NCBI RefSeq assembly: GCF_004519315.1
Contig: NZ_SOZE01000021.1
Location: 1 to 64,000, forward strand
Direction of reading: 5' to 3'
DNA: 64,000 bases
Origin: Mucilaginibacter psychrotolerans
GTDB taxonomy: Bacteria > Bacteroidota > Bacteroidia > Sphingobacteriales > Sphingobacteriaceae
Of the stretch, positions 50,796-59,774 are shown piece after piece. The position numbers were made by a program, and so were the translations under genes. Below the pieces are notes generated by a model that saw only the letters and a list, made by a program, of their open reading frames with translations, had not been told where the DNA came from and made no database searches. Every line of letters starts with the position of its first letter. Within the stretch, counting starts at the first letter, position 1.

Positions 50796-51818
50796 ATGAA
50801 CGAAAATCTCGACCCCGACCGTGAGCGCCTCTCCCCTGCCGAACGCGATATAGAAAAAGTATTGCGCCCGCAGGCTTTCGAGGACTTCACCGGTCAGCAT
50901 AAGATATTAGCCAACTTAAAAATATTTGTGCAGGCAGCCCGCCAACGTGGCGAGGCGCTTGACCACGTACTACTACACGGCCCGCCGGGATTAGGCAAAA
51001 CCACCCTATCGCACATCGTAGCCAACGAAATGGGTGTAGGTATCAAAATAACATCAGGCCCCGTGCTGGATAAACCTGGCGATCTTGCAGGCCTGCTCAC
51101 CAACCTGGAAACCGGCGACATTCTTTTTATAGACGAGATACACCGCTTAAGCCCGCTGGTAGAAGAATACCTATACTCGGCCATGGAAGATTTCAAGATA
51201 GATATCATGCTGGAGAGCGGACCCAACGCGCGTTCGGTGCAGATTTCTCTAAACCCGTTCACACTGGTTGGCGCAACAACGCGCTCAGGCTTGCTTACGG
51301 CCCCGCTACGGGCACGTTTCGGCATCAACGCCCGGTTGGAATATTACGACGCAAAACTACTCACCACCATTGTGCTGCGTTCCTCATCTATCTTAAAAAC
51401 ACCTATCAGCGATGAGGGGGCATATGAGATAGCCCGCCGAAGCCGCGGCACGCCACGTATTGCCAACGCCCTGCTACGCCGCACGCGCGATTTTGCGCAA
51501 ATAAAAGGCGATGGCAATATAGACACCGCTATTGCCAAATATGCCCTGAATGCCCTGAACGTGGATGAGCACGGGCTGGACGAGATGGATAATAGAATCC
51601 TTACAACCATTATCGATAAATTCAAAGGTGGCCCGGTAGGCCTTAAAACCATTGCTACAGCCGTTGGCGAGGAAGAAGGCACGATAGAAGAAGTTTACGA
51701 ACCTTTTTTGATACAGGAAGGATTTTTAATGCGTACCGCTCGTGGCCGCGAAGCAACCGAAGCCGCCTACAAGCATTTGGGCAGGATAAAGCTGGGCGGC
51801 AACCCATCGCTGTTTTAA
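50796..51818 (+). CDS. ruvB: Holliday junction helicase RuvB
   Basis: A 340-aa AAA+ helicase: RPQAFEDFTGQHKI, Walker A GPPGLGKTT, Walker B LFIDEIHRL, sensor GATTRSGLLTAPLRARFG and the C-terminal winged helix (EPFLIQEGFLMRTARGREAT). It drives branch migration with RuvA. The length is standard. A canonical terminator follows. Confidence 0.99.
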   Translation: MNENLDPDRERLSPAERDIEKVLRPQAFEDFTGQHKILANLKIFVQAARQRGEALDHVLLHGPPGLGKTTLSHIVANEMGVGIKITSGPVLDKPGDLAGLLTNLETGDILFIDEIHRLSPLVEEYLYSAMEDFKIDIMLESGPNARSVQISLNPFTLVGATTRSGLLTAPLRARFGINARLEYYDAKLLTTIVLRSSSILKTPISDEGAYEIARRSRGTPRIANALLRRTRDFAQIKGDGNIDTAIAKYALNALNVDEHGLDEMDNRILTTIIDKFKGGPVGLKTIATAVGEEEGTIEEVYEPFLIQEGFLMRTARGREATEAAYKHLGRIKLGGNPSLF

Positions 51819-51876
51819 TGCAGCAGCCCCTGTAGCCAAATAACCGCCGTTTACCATCCTATGTGCTAAAACAGCA

Positions 51877-51900
51877 AAAGCAGCCTTTTCGGGCTGCTTT
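51877..51900 (+). terminator. Rho-independent terminator of ruvB
   Basis: AAAGCAGCC pairs with GGCTGCTTT around a short loop. Confidence 0.85.
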
Positions 51901-52075
51901 ATACAAATCTCCTATCATGCTTATCGAACCTGCACTCTTAGAAGTTACATCCTGATATAAAAACCGTTAACGGCATTCTTGAAGAGGTAATCAATCCTTA
52001 ATTCTGGCTAAATCCGCAAGATAAATCGAGGTCATGTTCCTCCCTGACGCATTGACGCTTATTTAACTGCCAACG

Positions 52076-52513
52076 TTATTCTGCGGCAAAACTTCCTCCA
52101 CTCATCGCTTTTTGAAAAGCTTGTGGGTTCCAGTATTCCCTATAGTGTACAATCAGGCCGTCACGAAATGTTACAAAAGTGGCGTAACTCATTTCGTATG
52201 GATTACCATTGCCTATCACAACGCCAGATGCACTCCATTCTGCTATGGCTACGTTAGCATCATCCGTACCATAAATTTTCAGTGTAGGCAGAGATTTTAC
52301 GTCAATATAGCTTGGGTAATCTTTAAGGTATGCATAAAGTGACTCACGACCTTCGAACTTCGCCTGTGACCCTTCAGGGGCAAAAGGGAATTCTGCTACC
52401 ACATCATCAGCACACAGTTCCGTCCAACCTTTCATGTCTTTGGCAAGAAAGGTGTCTAAACTTTTGCGGAGAAGTTCGGTAGCAGGCTTGGTGTTAAAAT
52501 TTGTATTGCTCAT
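52076..52513 (-). CDS. SnoaL/NTF2-like protein
   Basis: A 145-aa protein with the NTF2-like pattern: an N-terminal helix (ATELLRKSLDTFLAKDMKGWTELCADDVVAEFPF, split), EGRESLYAYLKDYP, and strands ending in GLIVHYREYWNPQAF. It is probably a small ketosteroid-isomerase-like enzyme or binding protein of unknown substrate. It is distinct in sequence from the SnoaL-like gene at 32,885 and sits beside a Crp/Fnr regulator. Confidence 0.85.
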   Translation of the reverse strand: MSNTNFNTKPATELLRKSLDTFLAKDMKGWTELCADDVVAEFPFAPEGSQAKFEGRESLYAYLKDYPSYIDVKSLPTLKIYGTDDANVAIAEWSASGVVIGNGNPYEMSYATFVTFRDGLIVHYREYWNPQAFQKAMSGGSFAAE

Positions 52514-52594
52514 TTCTGTAATTTATATTTCTTAGTTGATTTAACAATGCAAAATTGCATTATCCCTAAGCCCTTCAACGATGAGAAATGATAA

Positions 52595-52626
52595 AAAAAA
52601 GCATTGACATTTGTCAACGCTTTTTT
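52595..52626 (-). terminator. Terminator of the Crp/Fnr-type gene
   Basis: AAAAAAGC-A-TTGACA pairs with TGTCAA-C-GCTTTTTT, giving a T-run on the minus strand. Confidence 0.8.
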
Positions 52627-52650
52627 GGAAACCATACTTTAAAACCAACT

Positions 52651-53232
52651 TTATTTCAGCGATTGCTTTCTAATTCTGCTTAATGTTTCTTTGGTAACCC
52701 CCAGATAAGAAGCAATAATGTGTTGTGGGAATCGCAGATTAAACTGGGGATGGTTTTGTGCAAATTCCTCATAGCGTTTTTCTGCCGTATTGCTGATGGT
52801 GGAGCTTAATCTTCTGTTATTGGCGATGGCATATCTTTCATCCATCAAACGAATCATTTCTACTAAGGCAGGTATTTTATTCATCAAATCCAACATGTTT
52901 GCTCTGGAAATAATGAGCAACTGGGTATCTTCCCAAGCATCAATATTATATATTGACGGGGTTAGCATTATGGAACTTTCACGGTCAGTTGCCCAGTAAT
53001 TTTCTATATAGAGATGCACAATATGCTCACCCCCTTTGTCATCTACGCTATATTGTCTCATCGCGCCTTCTAAAATAAACCCTGTATTCTTACACACCTC
53101 CCCTGCCTGCAAAAAATATTGTTTTTTCCGTAGTCTCTTGGGTTGAAAAGAAGTTATAATCAATTTTTCTTCTTCACCTGTAAGTGAGGACGAAACATAT
53201 TGATTAATATATGTTATAAGGGGCTCGTGCAT
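52651..53232 (-). CDS. Crp/Fnr-family regulator
   Basis: A 193-aa regulator with an N-terminal cyclic-nucleotide-binding-like barrel (FLQAGEVCKNTGFILEGAMR, IENYWATDRESSIM) and a short C-terminal HTH (QHIIASYLGVTKETLSRIRKQ). It has no Fnr-type cysteine cluster, as usual for this Bacteroidota subgroup. It is followed on the same strand by the SnoaL-like gene, its likely partner. The 350-base gap upstream holds one hairpin (53,379-53,406) and no gene. Confidence 0.9.
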   Translation of the reverse strand: MHEPLITYINQYVSSSLTGEEEKLIITSFQPKRLRKKQYFLQAGEVCKNTGFILEGAMRQYSVDDKGGEHIVHLYIENYWATDRESSIMLTPSIYNIDAWEDTQLLIISRANMLDLMNKIPALVEMIRLMDERYAIANNRRLSSTISNTAEKRYEEFAQNHPQFNLRFPQHIIASYLGVTKETLSRIRKQSLK

Positions 53233-53378
53233 GTATTATTAATTGTTAAGTTATTATAGTGAAACTAATTCAAACGATGATAAAGTTACGAAGAATGCAC
53301 GCCGTGTTAATCATTACATAAGTGTTAAGTAATTTGCTAAAAAAGGTTTAGACTTAATTTATACCATAATCGGAGGTG

Positions 53379-53406
53379 TGACTGTATTGCTTTTGCAATA
53401 CAGTCA
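53379..53406. repeat. Isolated 12-bp hairpin
   Basis: TGACTGTATTGC-TTTT-GCAATACAGTCA is a perfect stem-loop in a 350-base gene-free stretch. No T-run follows on either strand, so it is not an obvious terminator. Confidence 0.5.
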
Positions 53407-53584
53407 GAATTATATATACTGCTTCCGCCAAAGCGTCCTAACTAACCTAAAGCAGTAAGTTCAATGTTAAGCCGGTTAACGTGGCGGTTTAAAAGCAAGC
53501 GGTTCAAATACTTATGTCTTAATTTATAACCTACTATCCTTTGTTTTGCAACTGTGATGGCAGGGACAGTCATTCCAATATTTA

Positions 53585-54587
53585 TTATTTTACCTTGATG
53601 ACCACTTTTCCTTTTGCGCGGCCAGATTCCACATAAGTCAACGCATCGTTAGTTTGCTCAAATGCAAATATTTTATCGATCACCGGTTTAATTACCCCTA
53701 CTTCTATCAATGCTGTAATATTTGCGAGTTGACTGCCTTCTGCCCTCATAAATAAGAATCGGAAGGTCGCACTCGCTTTTTTTGCTTTTTTCTTTGCGCC
53801 GGAGCTCAGAAGCTTTGTCACCAATTTTAGATACCAGGGTAAGCCTATCTCCTCTGCAAATTCCGGCGTAGGAGGCCCAACCAATGAAATCAGCTGCCCG
53901 CCAGCTTTCAGGATGCGGAATGATTTGTCAAGGATTTTGGTATTCACGATTACTGTGCAGCACCAAATCGTAGTCCTTCAATAGAGTTTCAAAATCTTCT
54001 GTTTTGTAATCAACCACGAGGTCTGCACCAAGCTTTTTAACCCAATCAGCATTAGTGGCGCTTGTGGTTGTTGCCACATAAGCACCTAGATGTTTGGCCA
54101 ACTGGATAGCGAATGTACCTACCCCCCCGGAACCTGCCTGAATAAAAACTTTTTGTCCTTTTTTTACATTTCCGATCTCTACAAGCGCTTGCCAGGCCGT
54201 TAAACCAACCAATGGAATAGAGGCAGCTTCATCCATGCTGAGGTTTTGGGGTTTTAAGGCTAAATCGCCTTCATTGACAGCAATGTATTCGGCAAAAGTG
54301 CCTATTCTGTAATCACCTACCCTGGAATACACTTCATCGCCGATTTTGAACCTGCTTACTTTTGAACCCACCTTAGTTACCACACCTGCTACGTCGTGTC
54401 CGTTTACAAATGGTGGCTTATAGGGTAAAAATAATTTGAAATCGCCGTTTCTGATAAGTGAATCCAATAAATTGACCCCCGCTGAATGTATTTGTACCAA
54501 TACCTCATTTTCTTTCACAACTGGTTCCGGTAATTCGGCCAGCTGTAATTTTTCCTTTTTGCCGTAGCTTTTTACGATGAATGCACA
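53585..54587 (-). pseudogene. Broken NADP-dependent quinone-oxidoreductase (MDR) gene
   Basis: Two consecutive minus-strand frames make one MDR reductase. The first part runs from AFIVKSYGKKEKLQLAELPEP through FIQAGSGGVGTFAIQLAKH to KDYDLVLHS, then leaves frame and stops (NREYQNP). The second continues in another frame from NTKILDKSFRILKAGGQLIS to GRAKGKVVIKVK. The break is near 53,935-53,950. The usual MKAFIVKS start is also lost: the codons before AFIVKS read TCT TGT, and the frame upstream runs into the tRNA-Leu terminator. So the gene is both frameshifted and 5'-truncated. Confidence 0.85.
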
Positions 54588-54619
54588 AGAGTGTGGATAG
54601 CAAGGAATAGCAAGAACCA

Positions 54620-54654
54620 AAAAGCCTCCAAAATCAATGACTTTGAAGGCTTTT
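54620..54654 (-). terminator. Terminator of tRNA-Leu
   Basis: AAAAGCCT and AGGCTTTT pair, with CAAA/TTTG above and one mismatch; it lies 8 bases beyond the tRNA 3' end on the minus strand. Confidence 0.75.
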
Positions 54655-54662
54655 ACTTTTTG

Positions 54663-54744
54663 TGCGGAAGAAGGGACTCGAACCCCCACGCCTCGCGGCG
54701 CCAGATCCTAAGTCTGGTGCGGCTACCAATTACGCCACTTCCGC
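54663..54744 (-). tRNA. tRNA-Leu (anticodon TAG)
   Basis: The minus strand shows GCGGAAG/CTTCCGC acceptor arms, CCAGACTTAGGATCTGG as the anticodon arm (anticodon TAG), a class-II variable arm (CGCCGCGAGGCG) and GGTTCGAGTCC. The discriminator is A; CCA is not encoded. Confidence 0.97.
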
Positions 54745-54764
54745 ATTTGGTTTTTTAGAGTGTG

Positions 54765-54772
54765 CAAAGATA
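54765..54772 (-). promoter_or_regulatory. -7 box of tRNA-Leu
   Basis: TATCTTTG on the minus strand is a perfect TAnnTTTG match, 20 bases before the tRNA. Confidence 0.65.
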
Positions 54773-54842
54773 GCTTTTAATGCGTAATAATAAAACAGTA
54801 TTTGATATTTTTAGCTATCTACCGCATTATATTGCTATTAAT

Positions 54843-55625
54843 TTAAGAGAAGGTTTCTAGTAAAGCCTTAAAATATGTAGGAGCCTGTAGCAAACGGCTT
54901 CCATACCAGGAAAACATCTCGCCGTCTACTAATATTATCTTAGCATTTGGCAGCAGTGCTTGTATTTCTTCCACGTGTTTTTGGGCAAAAGGATAAGGTT
55001 CTGAAGAAAGCAATACCAGTTGAGGAGCAGCTGCAATCAATTCCTGATTGGTTACCTGCGGGTAGCGCGGCAGCGCAAATACATTTGTAAAGCCGCAATA
55101 CAGTAGCATACTATCTATAAACGTGCCGCTGCCGGCCACCATATAAGGTTTCCGCCATATAAAATAAGCACTGATAAATGTAGTAACCGGCCTTACGAGT
55201 GCGACAAATTCCTGTCTTATTTTGTCGGTTAAGAGCGCAGCCTCCTTTGCCCTGCCGGTTATTTGGCCCACTCCGCTAATCATTTGCAACGCGCTGGGCA
55301 AATCGTTAATATCGCTTACCCAAACGGGATATTGCGCCATCAGTACTTCTACCTGCCTCTGCTCGTTCTCCTCTTTGTTGGCTATGATAAGATCTGGCTT
55401 AAGGGCATAGATGGCCTCCAAATCGAGCTGTTTGGTTCCTCCAACTTTAATTTTGCCATTTACTTTTCCTGCGGGGTGAACGCAGAATTTGGTGACGCCG
55501 GCTACTTCGGCCTCAAGGCCCAGAAAAAACAATAGTTCCGTTTGAGACGGAACTATGGATATTATTCTTTTCGGCGGCTGTAGTATGGTTACAGACCTTC
55601 CTAATTGGTCATGAAAAACAGGCAT
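54843..55625 (-). CDS. BtuF-like helical-backbone metal-receptor protein
   Basis: A 260-aa periplasmic-binding-fold protein of the BtuF/cobalamin or siderophore type: PKRIISIVPSQTELLFFLGLE, VAGVTKFCVHP, GGTKQLDLEAIYALKPDLIIANKEEN (split) and the C-terminal WYGSRLLQAPTYF. It carries no signal peptide, which is odd for a substrate-binding protein but common in these stand-alone Bacteroidota versions. No ABC permease is adjacent. It lies 3 bases after the sugar-transferase gene, so it is the last gene of that operon. Confidence 0.85.
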   Translation of the reverse strand: MPVFHDQLGRSVTILQPPKRIISIVPSQTELLFFLGLEAEVAGVTKFCVHPAGKVNGKIKVGGTKQLDLEAIYALKPDLIIANKEENEQRQVEVLMAQYPVWVSDINDLPSALQMISGVGQITGRAKEAALLTDKIRQEFVALVRPVTTFISAYFIWRKPYMVAGSGTFIDSMLLYCGFTNVFALPRYPQVTNQELIAAAPQLVLLSSEPYPFAQKHVEEIQALLPNAKIILVDGEMFSWYGSRLLQAPTYFKALLETFS

Positions 55626-55628
55626 TGA

Positions 55629-56978
55629 TTACTTGCCTTTCCCCTGTACCATTACCTTGACAGTTTTGAGGATGATGTTCAGATCTGAGTTGAGGCTGAT
55701 GTTTTGCAGGTAAAGCAAATCATACCGCATGCGGTCGCACATCTGATCCACATTTTCGGCATAGCCGTAATGTACCTGGCCTATCGAAGTCAACCCCGGT
55801 TTTACGCGAAGCAGCTTTTTGTAGCTGGGCATTTTCTCAACAATTTGCTCTATGTAATACTGCCGCTCGGGGCGCGGGCCCACTACCGACATATCTCCCT
55901 TTAGCACATTCCAAAACTGTGGCAGTTCATCTAAGCGTGTGCGGCGCATCATCATACCCCATTTGGTTATTCGGGGGTCGTTATCTTTAGAAAGCTGCGG
56001 GCCCGCCAATTCGGCGTTTACGCGCATGCTGCGGAATTTATAGATGTAAAACGGCTTTTCGTTTTTTCCTATTCGCTCCTGGCGAAAAAAGGCGGGGCCC
56101 TTAGAGGTAAGCTTGGTAACAACACAAAGCATCACAAACACGGGCGCACCTGCTAACATCACTACAGACGAGAATAAAACATCGAAACCCCTTTTAAGTA
56201 TCTGTATCTTTAATCCAATCTCGGGGTGCGAATTCAGGTGCAGTACGGGTACGTTATCGTAATTAACGAGATGGGCGTAATTATTTCCAAGTATCAAATC
56301 TGATACTACCTTAATCTTAATTAAGTAGGCATCTCCCATTTTTACCAGCCGGTTCAAAAGCTCGGGGTTCATTTGTTTGTAGCAAACAAATATTTCGTTA
56401 GGTGCCTTCTCTACCAGCCCACGTATCAGTTCGTCTTCAGAGATCGCTGCTATTTCGTCGTCAGAAATAAAGTCGCTTAGGTCATAACCATACTCGGGAT
56501 GTTGCGAAAAAGATTTTACAAGGCGATCTGAAATATTCTTGTCGCCGATAATGATGATCTGGCGATGATTGTATCCTTTTTTACGGATATAGTCCAAAAA
56601 AAAGAACAGTGCCGACCTTTGTATCACTACAAACACAAAAAAGAGACTATAACTGAGCATTACCTCGGAGCGGGATATATCGAATATCTTAAAGAAATAA
56701 ATAATGGCAAAAACACATAACAGGTGGTATATCAACGTGAGGAGGAACTTGTTGATGTTGTCCCTCAATTGCAGAGGCCTGAACACGTAAAAACTCCTCG
56801 ATAAAGCAGAAACCATTACCCATGCAATATTTACCAACAATATGAAAGTGAGCGAATTACTTTGCGGAATGAATGCACCGAATACGAAAAAATGCGCATT
56901 GTACAACGCAAGATTCAACAATAGCAGGTCACTTAGAAATACAAAACCCGGCAGTTGCTTCGAGTATCGTGTCGTCAT
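55629..56978 (-). CDS. Undecaprenyl-phosphate sugar phosphotransferase (WcaJ-like)
   Basis: A 449-aa polyisoprenyl-phosphate hexose-1-phosphate transferase: about four N-terminal helices, a nucleotide-binding-like domain (RQIIIIGDKNISDRLVKSF), a fifth helix (FDVLFSSVVMLAGAPVFVML) and the catalytic domain with QERIGKNEKPFYIYKFRSM, LDELPQFWNVLKGDMS and VGPRPE. It loads the first sugar onto the lipid carrier to start polysaccharide synthesis. It lies downstream of the heptose genes on the same strand. Confidence 0.94.
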   Translation of the reverse strand: MTTRYSKQLPGFVFLSDLLLLNLALYNAHFFVFGAFIPQSNSLTFILLVNIAWVMVSALSRSFYVFRPLQLRDNINKFLLTLIYHLLCVFAIIYFFKIFDISRSEVMLSYSLFFVFVVIQRSALFFFLDYIRKKGYNHRQIIIIGDKNISDRLVKSFSQHPEYGYDLSDFISDDEIAAISEDELIRGLVEKAPNEIFVCYKQMNPELLNRLVKMGDAYLIKIKVVSDLILGNNYAHLVNYDNVPVLHLNSHPEIGLKIQILKRGFDVLFSSVVMLAGAPVFVMLCVVTKLTSKGPAFFRQERIGKNEKPFYIYKFRSMRVNAELAGPQLSKDNDPRITKWGMMMRRTRLDELPQFWNVLKGDMSVVGPRPERQYYIEQIVEKMPSYKKLLRVKPGLTSIGQVHYGYAENVDQMCDRMRYDLLYLQNISLNSDLNIILKTVKVMVQGKGK

Positions 56979-57148
56979 ATGTTTATCCGGTAAGGTGTAG
57001 TAAAAGTACGTTTTTTACAACAAAAACCCGCATGGCAGGTATTTGTTAACAACATTATTACCAAAACAATGCCGCAATCTTAACGAGGAATACTTTACGA
57101 CAAAATTGGGAGCCGATTGTTTGCTAATGCAAAATACGATGCGCCCGG

Positions 57149-57712
57149 TTAAAAAGCATCATCGACCGCGCCACAGATAATATGGCCTATGAGGATGTGC
57201 ATTTCCTGGATATTGGCCGTGATTTCTGATGGCACAACGATGTTTACGTCGCAGCAATCGTTCATTTTCCCTCCGTTGCGGCCGGATAAGCCGATGGTTA
57301 CGCAGCCTGCCGCCTTACCAGCCACGAGCGCTTTGACCACATTGGGACTATTGCCGCTGGTAGATAAACCAATCAATACATCGCCAGCAACAGCAAGGCC
57401 TTCAACCTGCCTTTCAAACACACGGTCGTACCCGTAATCGTTGCTTATTGCGGTTAGTGCGGAGGTATCAGTAGTGAGTGCTATAGCGGGCAATGAGCGC
57501 CTTTCTTTTACGTACCGGCCTATAAACTCCGCAGCTATATGCTGCGCATCGGCCGCACTACCGCCGTTGCCAAAGAGCAGTACCTTTTTGCCGTTTTTGC
57601 TACAGGCTACTACTATTTCGCAGGCCCTTGCAATATCGCCGTTTAAAGTTGCCAGCGTTTTTTTTGCAACGTTTATGTGTTCTTCAAAAAGCGATGCGAT
57701 ATATTGTTCCAT
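57149..57712 (-). CDS. gmhA: Sedoheptulose-7-phosphate isomerase
   Basis: A 187-aa SIS-domain isomerase with FGNGGSAADAQHIAAEFIGRY, LTTDTSALTAISNDYGYD and LIGLSTSGNSPNVVKAL, diagnostic for GmhA. It converts sedoheptulose-7-phosphate to heptose-7-phosphate, step one of ADP-heptose synthesis. It starts 1 base before the hldD stop region, so it is translationally coupled. Confidence 0.95.
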   Translation of the reverse strand: MEQYIASLFEEHINVAKKTLATLNGDIARACEIVVACSKNGKKVLLFGNGGSAADAQHIAAEFIGRYVKERRSLPAIALTTDTSALTAISNDYGYDRVFERQVEGLAVAGDVLIGLSTSGNSPNVVKALVAGKAAGCVTIGLSGRNGGKMNDCCDVNIVVPSEITANIQEMHILIGHIICGAVDDAF

Positions 57713-57713
57713 A

Positions 57714-58715
57714 CTAATAAAATGCTTGTTTCGATAAATAGTTTCGTACGTAATCGTCTACGCCATCTTCCAGCGTGTAAAATTTATCGTTGTAACCGGC
57801 TGCATGTAGTTTTTGCATGTTTGCTTCGGTAAAATACTGGTACTTGTCGCGGATATCAATTGGCATATCAATAAACTCCACTACAGTTTCTTTATCAAGG
57901 CCGCTAAAAGTGGCAGCAACCAAGTCGTAAAAGCTTCGTGCCTCGCCGGTGCCCAGATTGTAAAGCCCATTTTTTTCTTCGGCCCAGTCGCCGTCAACCA
58001 TAGTTACCATCATCCAGTTTATCACCTTAAGCAGGTCTTTTACATACACAAAATCGCGCAGTTGTTGACCGTCCTCAAAATCCGAGCGGTGGCTTTTAAA
58101 AAGCTTCACTACGCCATCTTTATTGATCTGGTTAAAGGAGTGAAATATCACGCTGGCCATACGGGCCTTATGATATTCATTTGGGCCGTAAATGTTAAAG
58201 AACTTCAAACCTGTCCAGCTTGGTGGCTGTGCATCCTGCTTTAAAGCCCATTTATCAAATTCGTTTTTGCTGATACCATAGGGATTGAGCGGTTTTAACG
58301 CTTCAACAACTTCATGATTATCGTCGTACCCCAATTCGCCGGCGCCATAGGTGGCAGCTGATGAAGCGTATATTAGCGGCACATTGTTGACTGTACAGTA
58401 GTTCCAAACAGCAATAGAGTAATCTACGTTCAACTTCTGGTGAACCGCGTAATCAAATTCAGTGGTGTCGGTGCGCGCACCGAGGTGAATGATGGCGGCT
58501 ATTTGGCCTTCGTATCCTTCGAGCCACTTGAACAGCATATCGAGCTGTACTAACTTCTTATACTTCTTGGTTTGCCAGTTGCTTTGTTTGTCATCAGCAC
58601 CAAAATCATCTACCAAAATAAGGTTAGTAAAGCCATGCTCATTCAAATATTGCACCATGCACGAACCGATAAAACCCGCTGCGCCTGTAACGATTATGGC
58701 CGAATTGCTATCCAT
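57714..58715 (-). CDS. hldD: ADP-glyceromanno-heptose 6-epimerase
   Basis: A 333-aa extended short-chain dehydrogenase: the NAD(P) site TGAAGFIGS, IHLGARTDTTE, the catalytic YGISKNEFDKWA and FFNIYGPNEYHKARMASVIF, all specific for HldD/RfaD. It epimerises ADP-D-glycero- to ADP-L-glycero-manno-heptose. The ATG at 58,715 is preferred over a TTG 9 bases upstream. Confidence 0.95.
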   Translation of the reverse strand: MDSNSAIIVTGAAGFIGSCMVQYLNEHGFTNLILVDDFGADDKQSNWQTKKYKKLVQLDMLFKWLEGYEGQIAAIIHLGARTDTTEFDYAVHQKLNVDYSIAVWNYCTVNNVPLIYASSAATYGAGELGYDDNHEVVEALKPLNPYGISKNEFDKWALKQDAQPPSWTGLKFFNIYGPNEYHKARMASVIFHSFNQINKDGVVKLFKSHRSDFEDGQQLRDFVYVKDLLKVINWMMVTMVDGDWAEEKNGLYNLGTGEARSFYDLVAATFSGLDKETVVEFIDMPIDIRDKYQYFTEANMQKLHAAGYNDKFYTLEDGVDDYVRNYLSKQAFY

Positions 58716-58727
58716 ATTGCACAATGC

Positions 58728-59681
58728 TTAATTCTCGAATTTATGTTCCACTTCGGGCAAAGTAGCCGTAGCGCTCCCCACTTTGCTTACTACTACAGCT
58801 GCTGCGTGGTTAGCAAAATTGCAGGCATCGTAAAGGCTATTACCAGATGCTATCGCCACGCCCAACGATGCCAGCACGGTATCTCCCGCGCCGGTTACGT
58901 CTATTACATCCAGAGCCTTTGTTGGGATAATTTGTAATCCTTGCGCATCGTAAATGGCAATCCCGTCTTCAGACATGGTGATAATCACGCTATCGCAGCC
59001 TGTAATCTCTTGTATTTTGGCACAGGCCAGGCCAAGGCTGTCGTAATCTTTTATATTTATACCAGATGCTGCCACGGCTTCTTTGCGATTAGGTTTAATA
59101 GTGTTTGCGCCTTTATATTTAGCGAAATCCGCCCCCTTGGGATCTACGATTGTTTGGATGCCATATTCTCGGCAAAGGGTAAAAATACCGTGAAGCAAAG
59201 TCGGCGTAAGTAAACCCTTATCATAATCGGATATTAAAACGATATGATGGTTTTTGATATGCTCTTTAAGGTAGGCAAGTACCTTCTGTTCTTTTTGATA
59301 ACTGATAGGTTTGGTTATCTCTTTGTCTAACCGGATAAGCTGATGATTGGCCACCAATACTCTCGATTTTATGATGGTGCAACGCTCCGCATCTTTAAAG
59401 ATGCCCTTTCCGCTAATATTGGATGCGGCTAGTTCGCTCAATACTATTGCCGCGTTGTCATCCTCGCCTACTACGGCGGCAATATCAGCCAGGCAGCCAA
59501 ATGCAATCAGGTTCTTCAATACGTTGCCTGCACCGCCCAACAAGTGCTGCTCGCGTATAATTTCTACAACCGGCACTGGTGCTTCGGGCGATATACGGTT
59601 GCAGTTGCCGTAAATGTAATGGTCGATCATGAGATCGCCGATTACTAATACGTTAATGGCAGTGTCAATTTTATATTTCAT
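58728..59681 (-). CDS. hldA: Heptose-7-phosphate kinase (RfaE domain I)
   Basis: A 317-aa PfkB-family kinase: GDLMIDHYIYGNCNRISPEAPVPVVE (split), GGAGNVLKNL, SDYDKGLL and the catalytic DVTGAGDTVLAS. It ends after the kinase domain, so it is HldA and lacks the nucleotidyltransferase half found in bifunctional HldE. It phosphorylates heptose-7-phosphate at C1. It is followed closely by hldD and gmhA. Confidence 0.94.
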   Translation of the reverse strand: MKYKIDTAINVLVIGDLMIDHYIYGNCNRISPEAPVPVVEIIREQHLLGGAGNVLKNLIAFGCLADIAAVVGEDDNAAIVLSELAASNISGKGIFKDAERCTIIKSRVLVANHQLIRLDKEITKPISYQKEQKVLAYLKEHIKNHHIVLISDYDKGLLTPTLLHGIFTLCREYGIQTIVDPKGADFAKYKGANTIKPNRKEAVAASGINIKDYDSLGLACAKIQEITGCDSVIITMSEDGIAIYDAQGLQIIPTKALDVIDVTGAGDTVLASLGVAIASGNSLYDACNFANHAAAVVVSKVGSATATLPEVEHKFEN

Positions 59682-59774
59682 ATGATATGTTGAAGATAGC
59701 GGCCGGGCTAATATAGCCGGTAACTACTGCCTTAAAAACATTTACTAAATATTGTTCAGCTACAAGGCCTTTGT

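Noticed and set aside
53928..54689. An apparently intact 253-aa oxidoreductase reading frame beginning inside tRNA-Leu.
   Set aside because: Its first 30 or so codons are tRNA and terminator sequence, and its end is a frameshift. It is part of a pseudogene.
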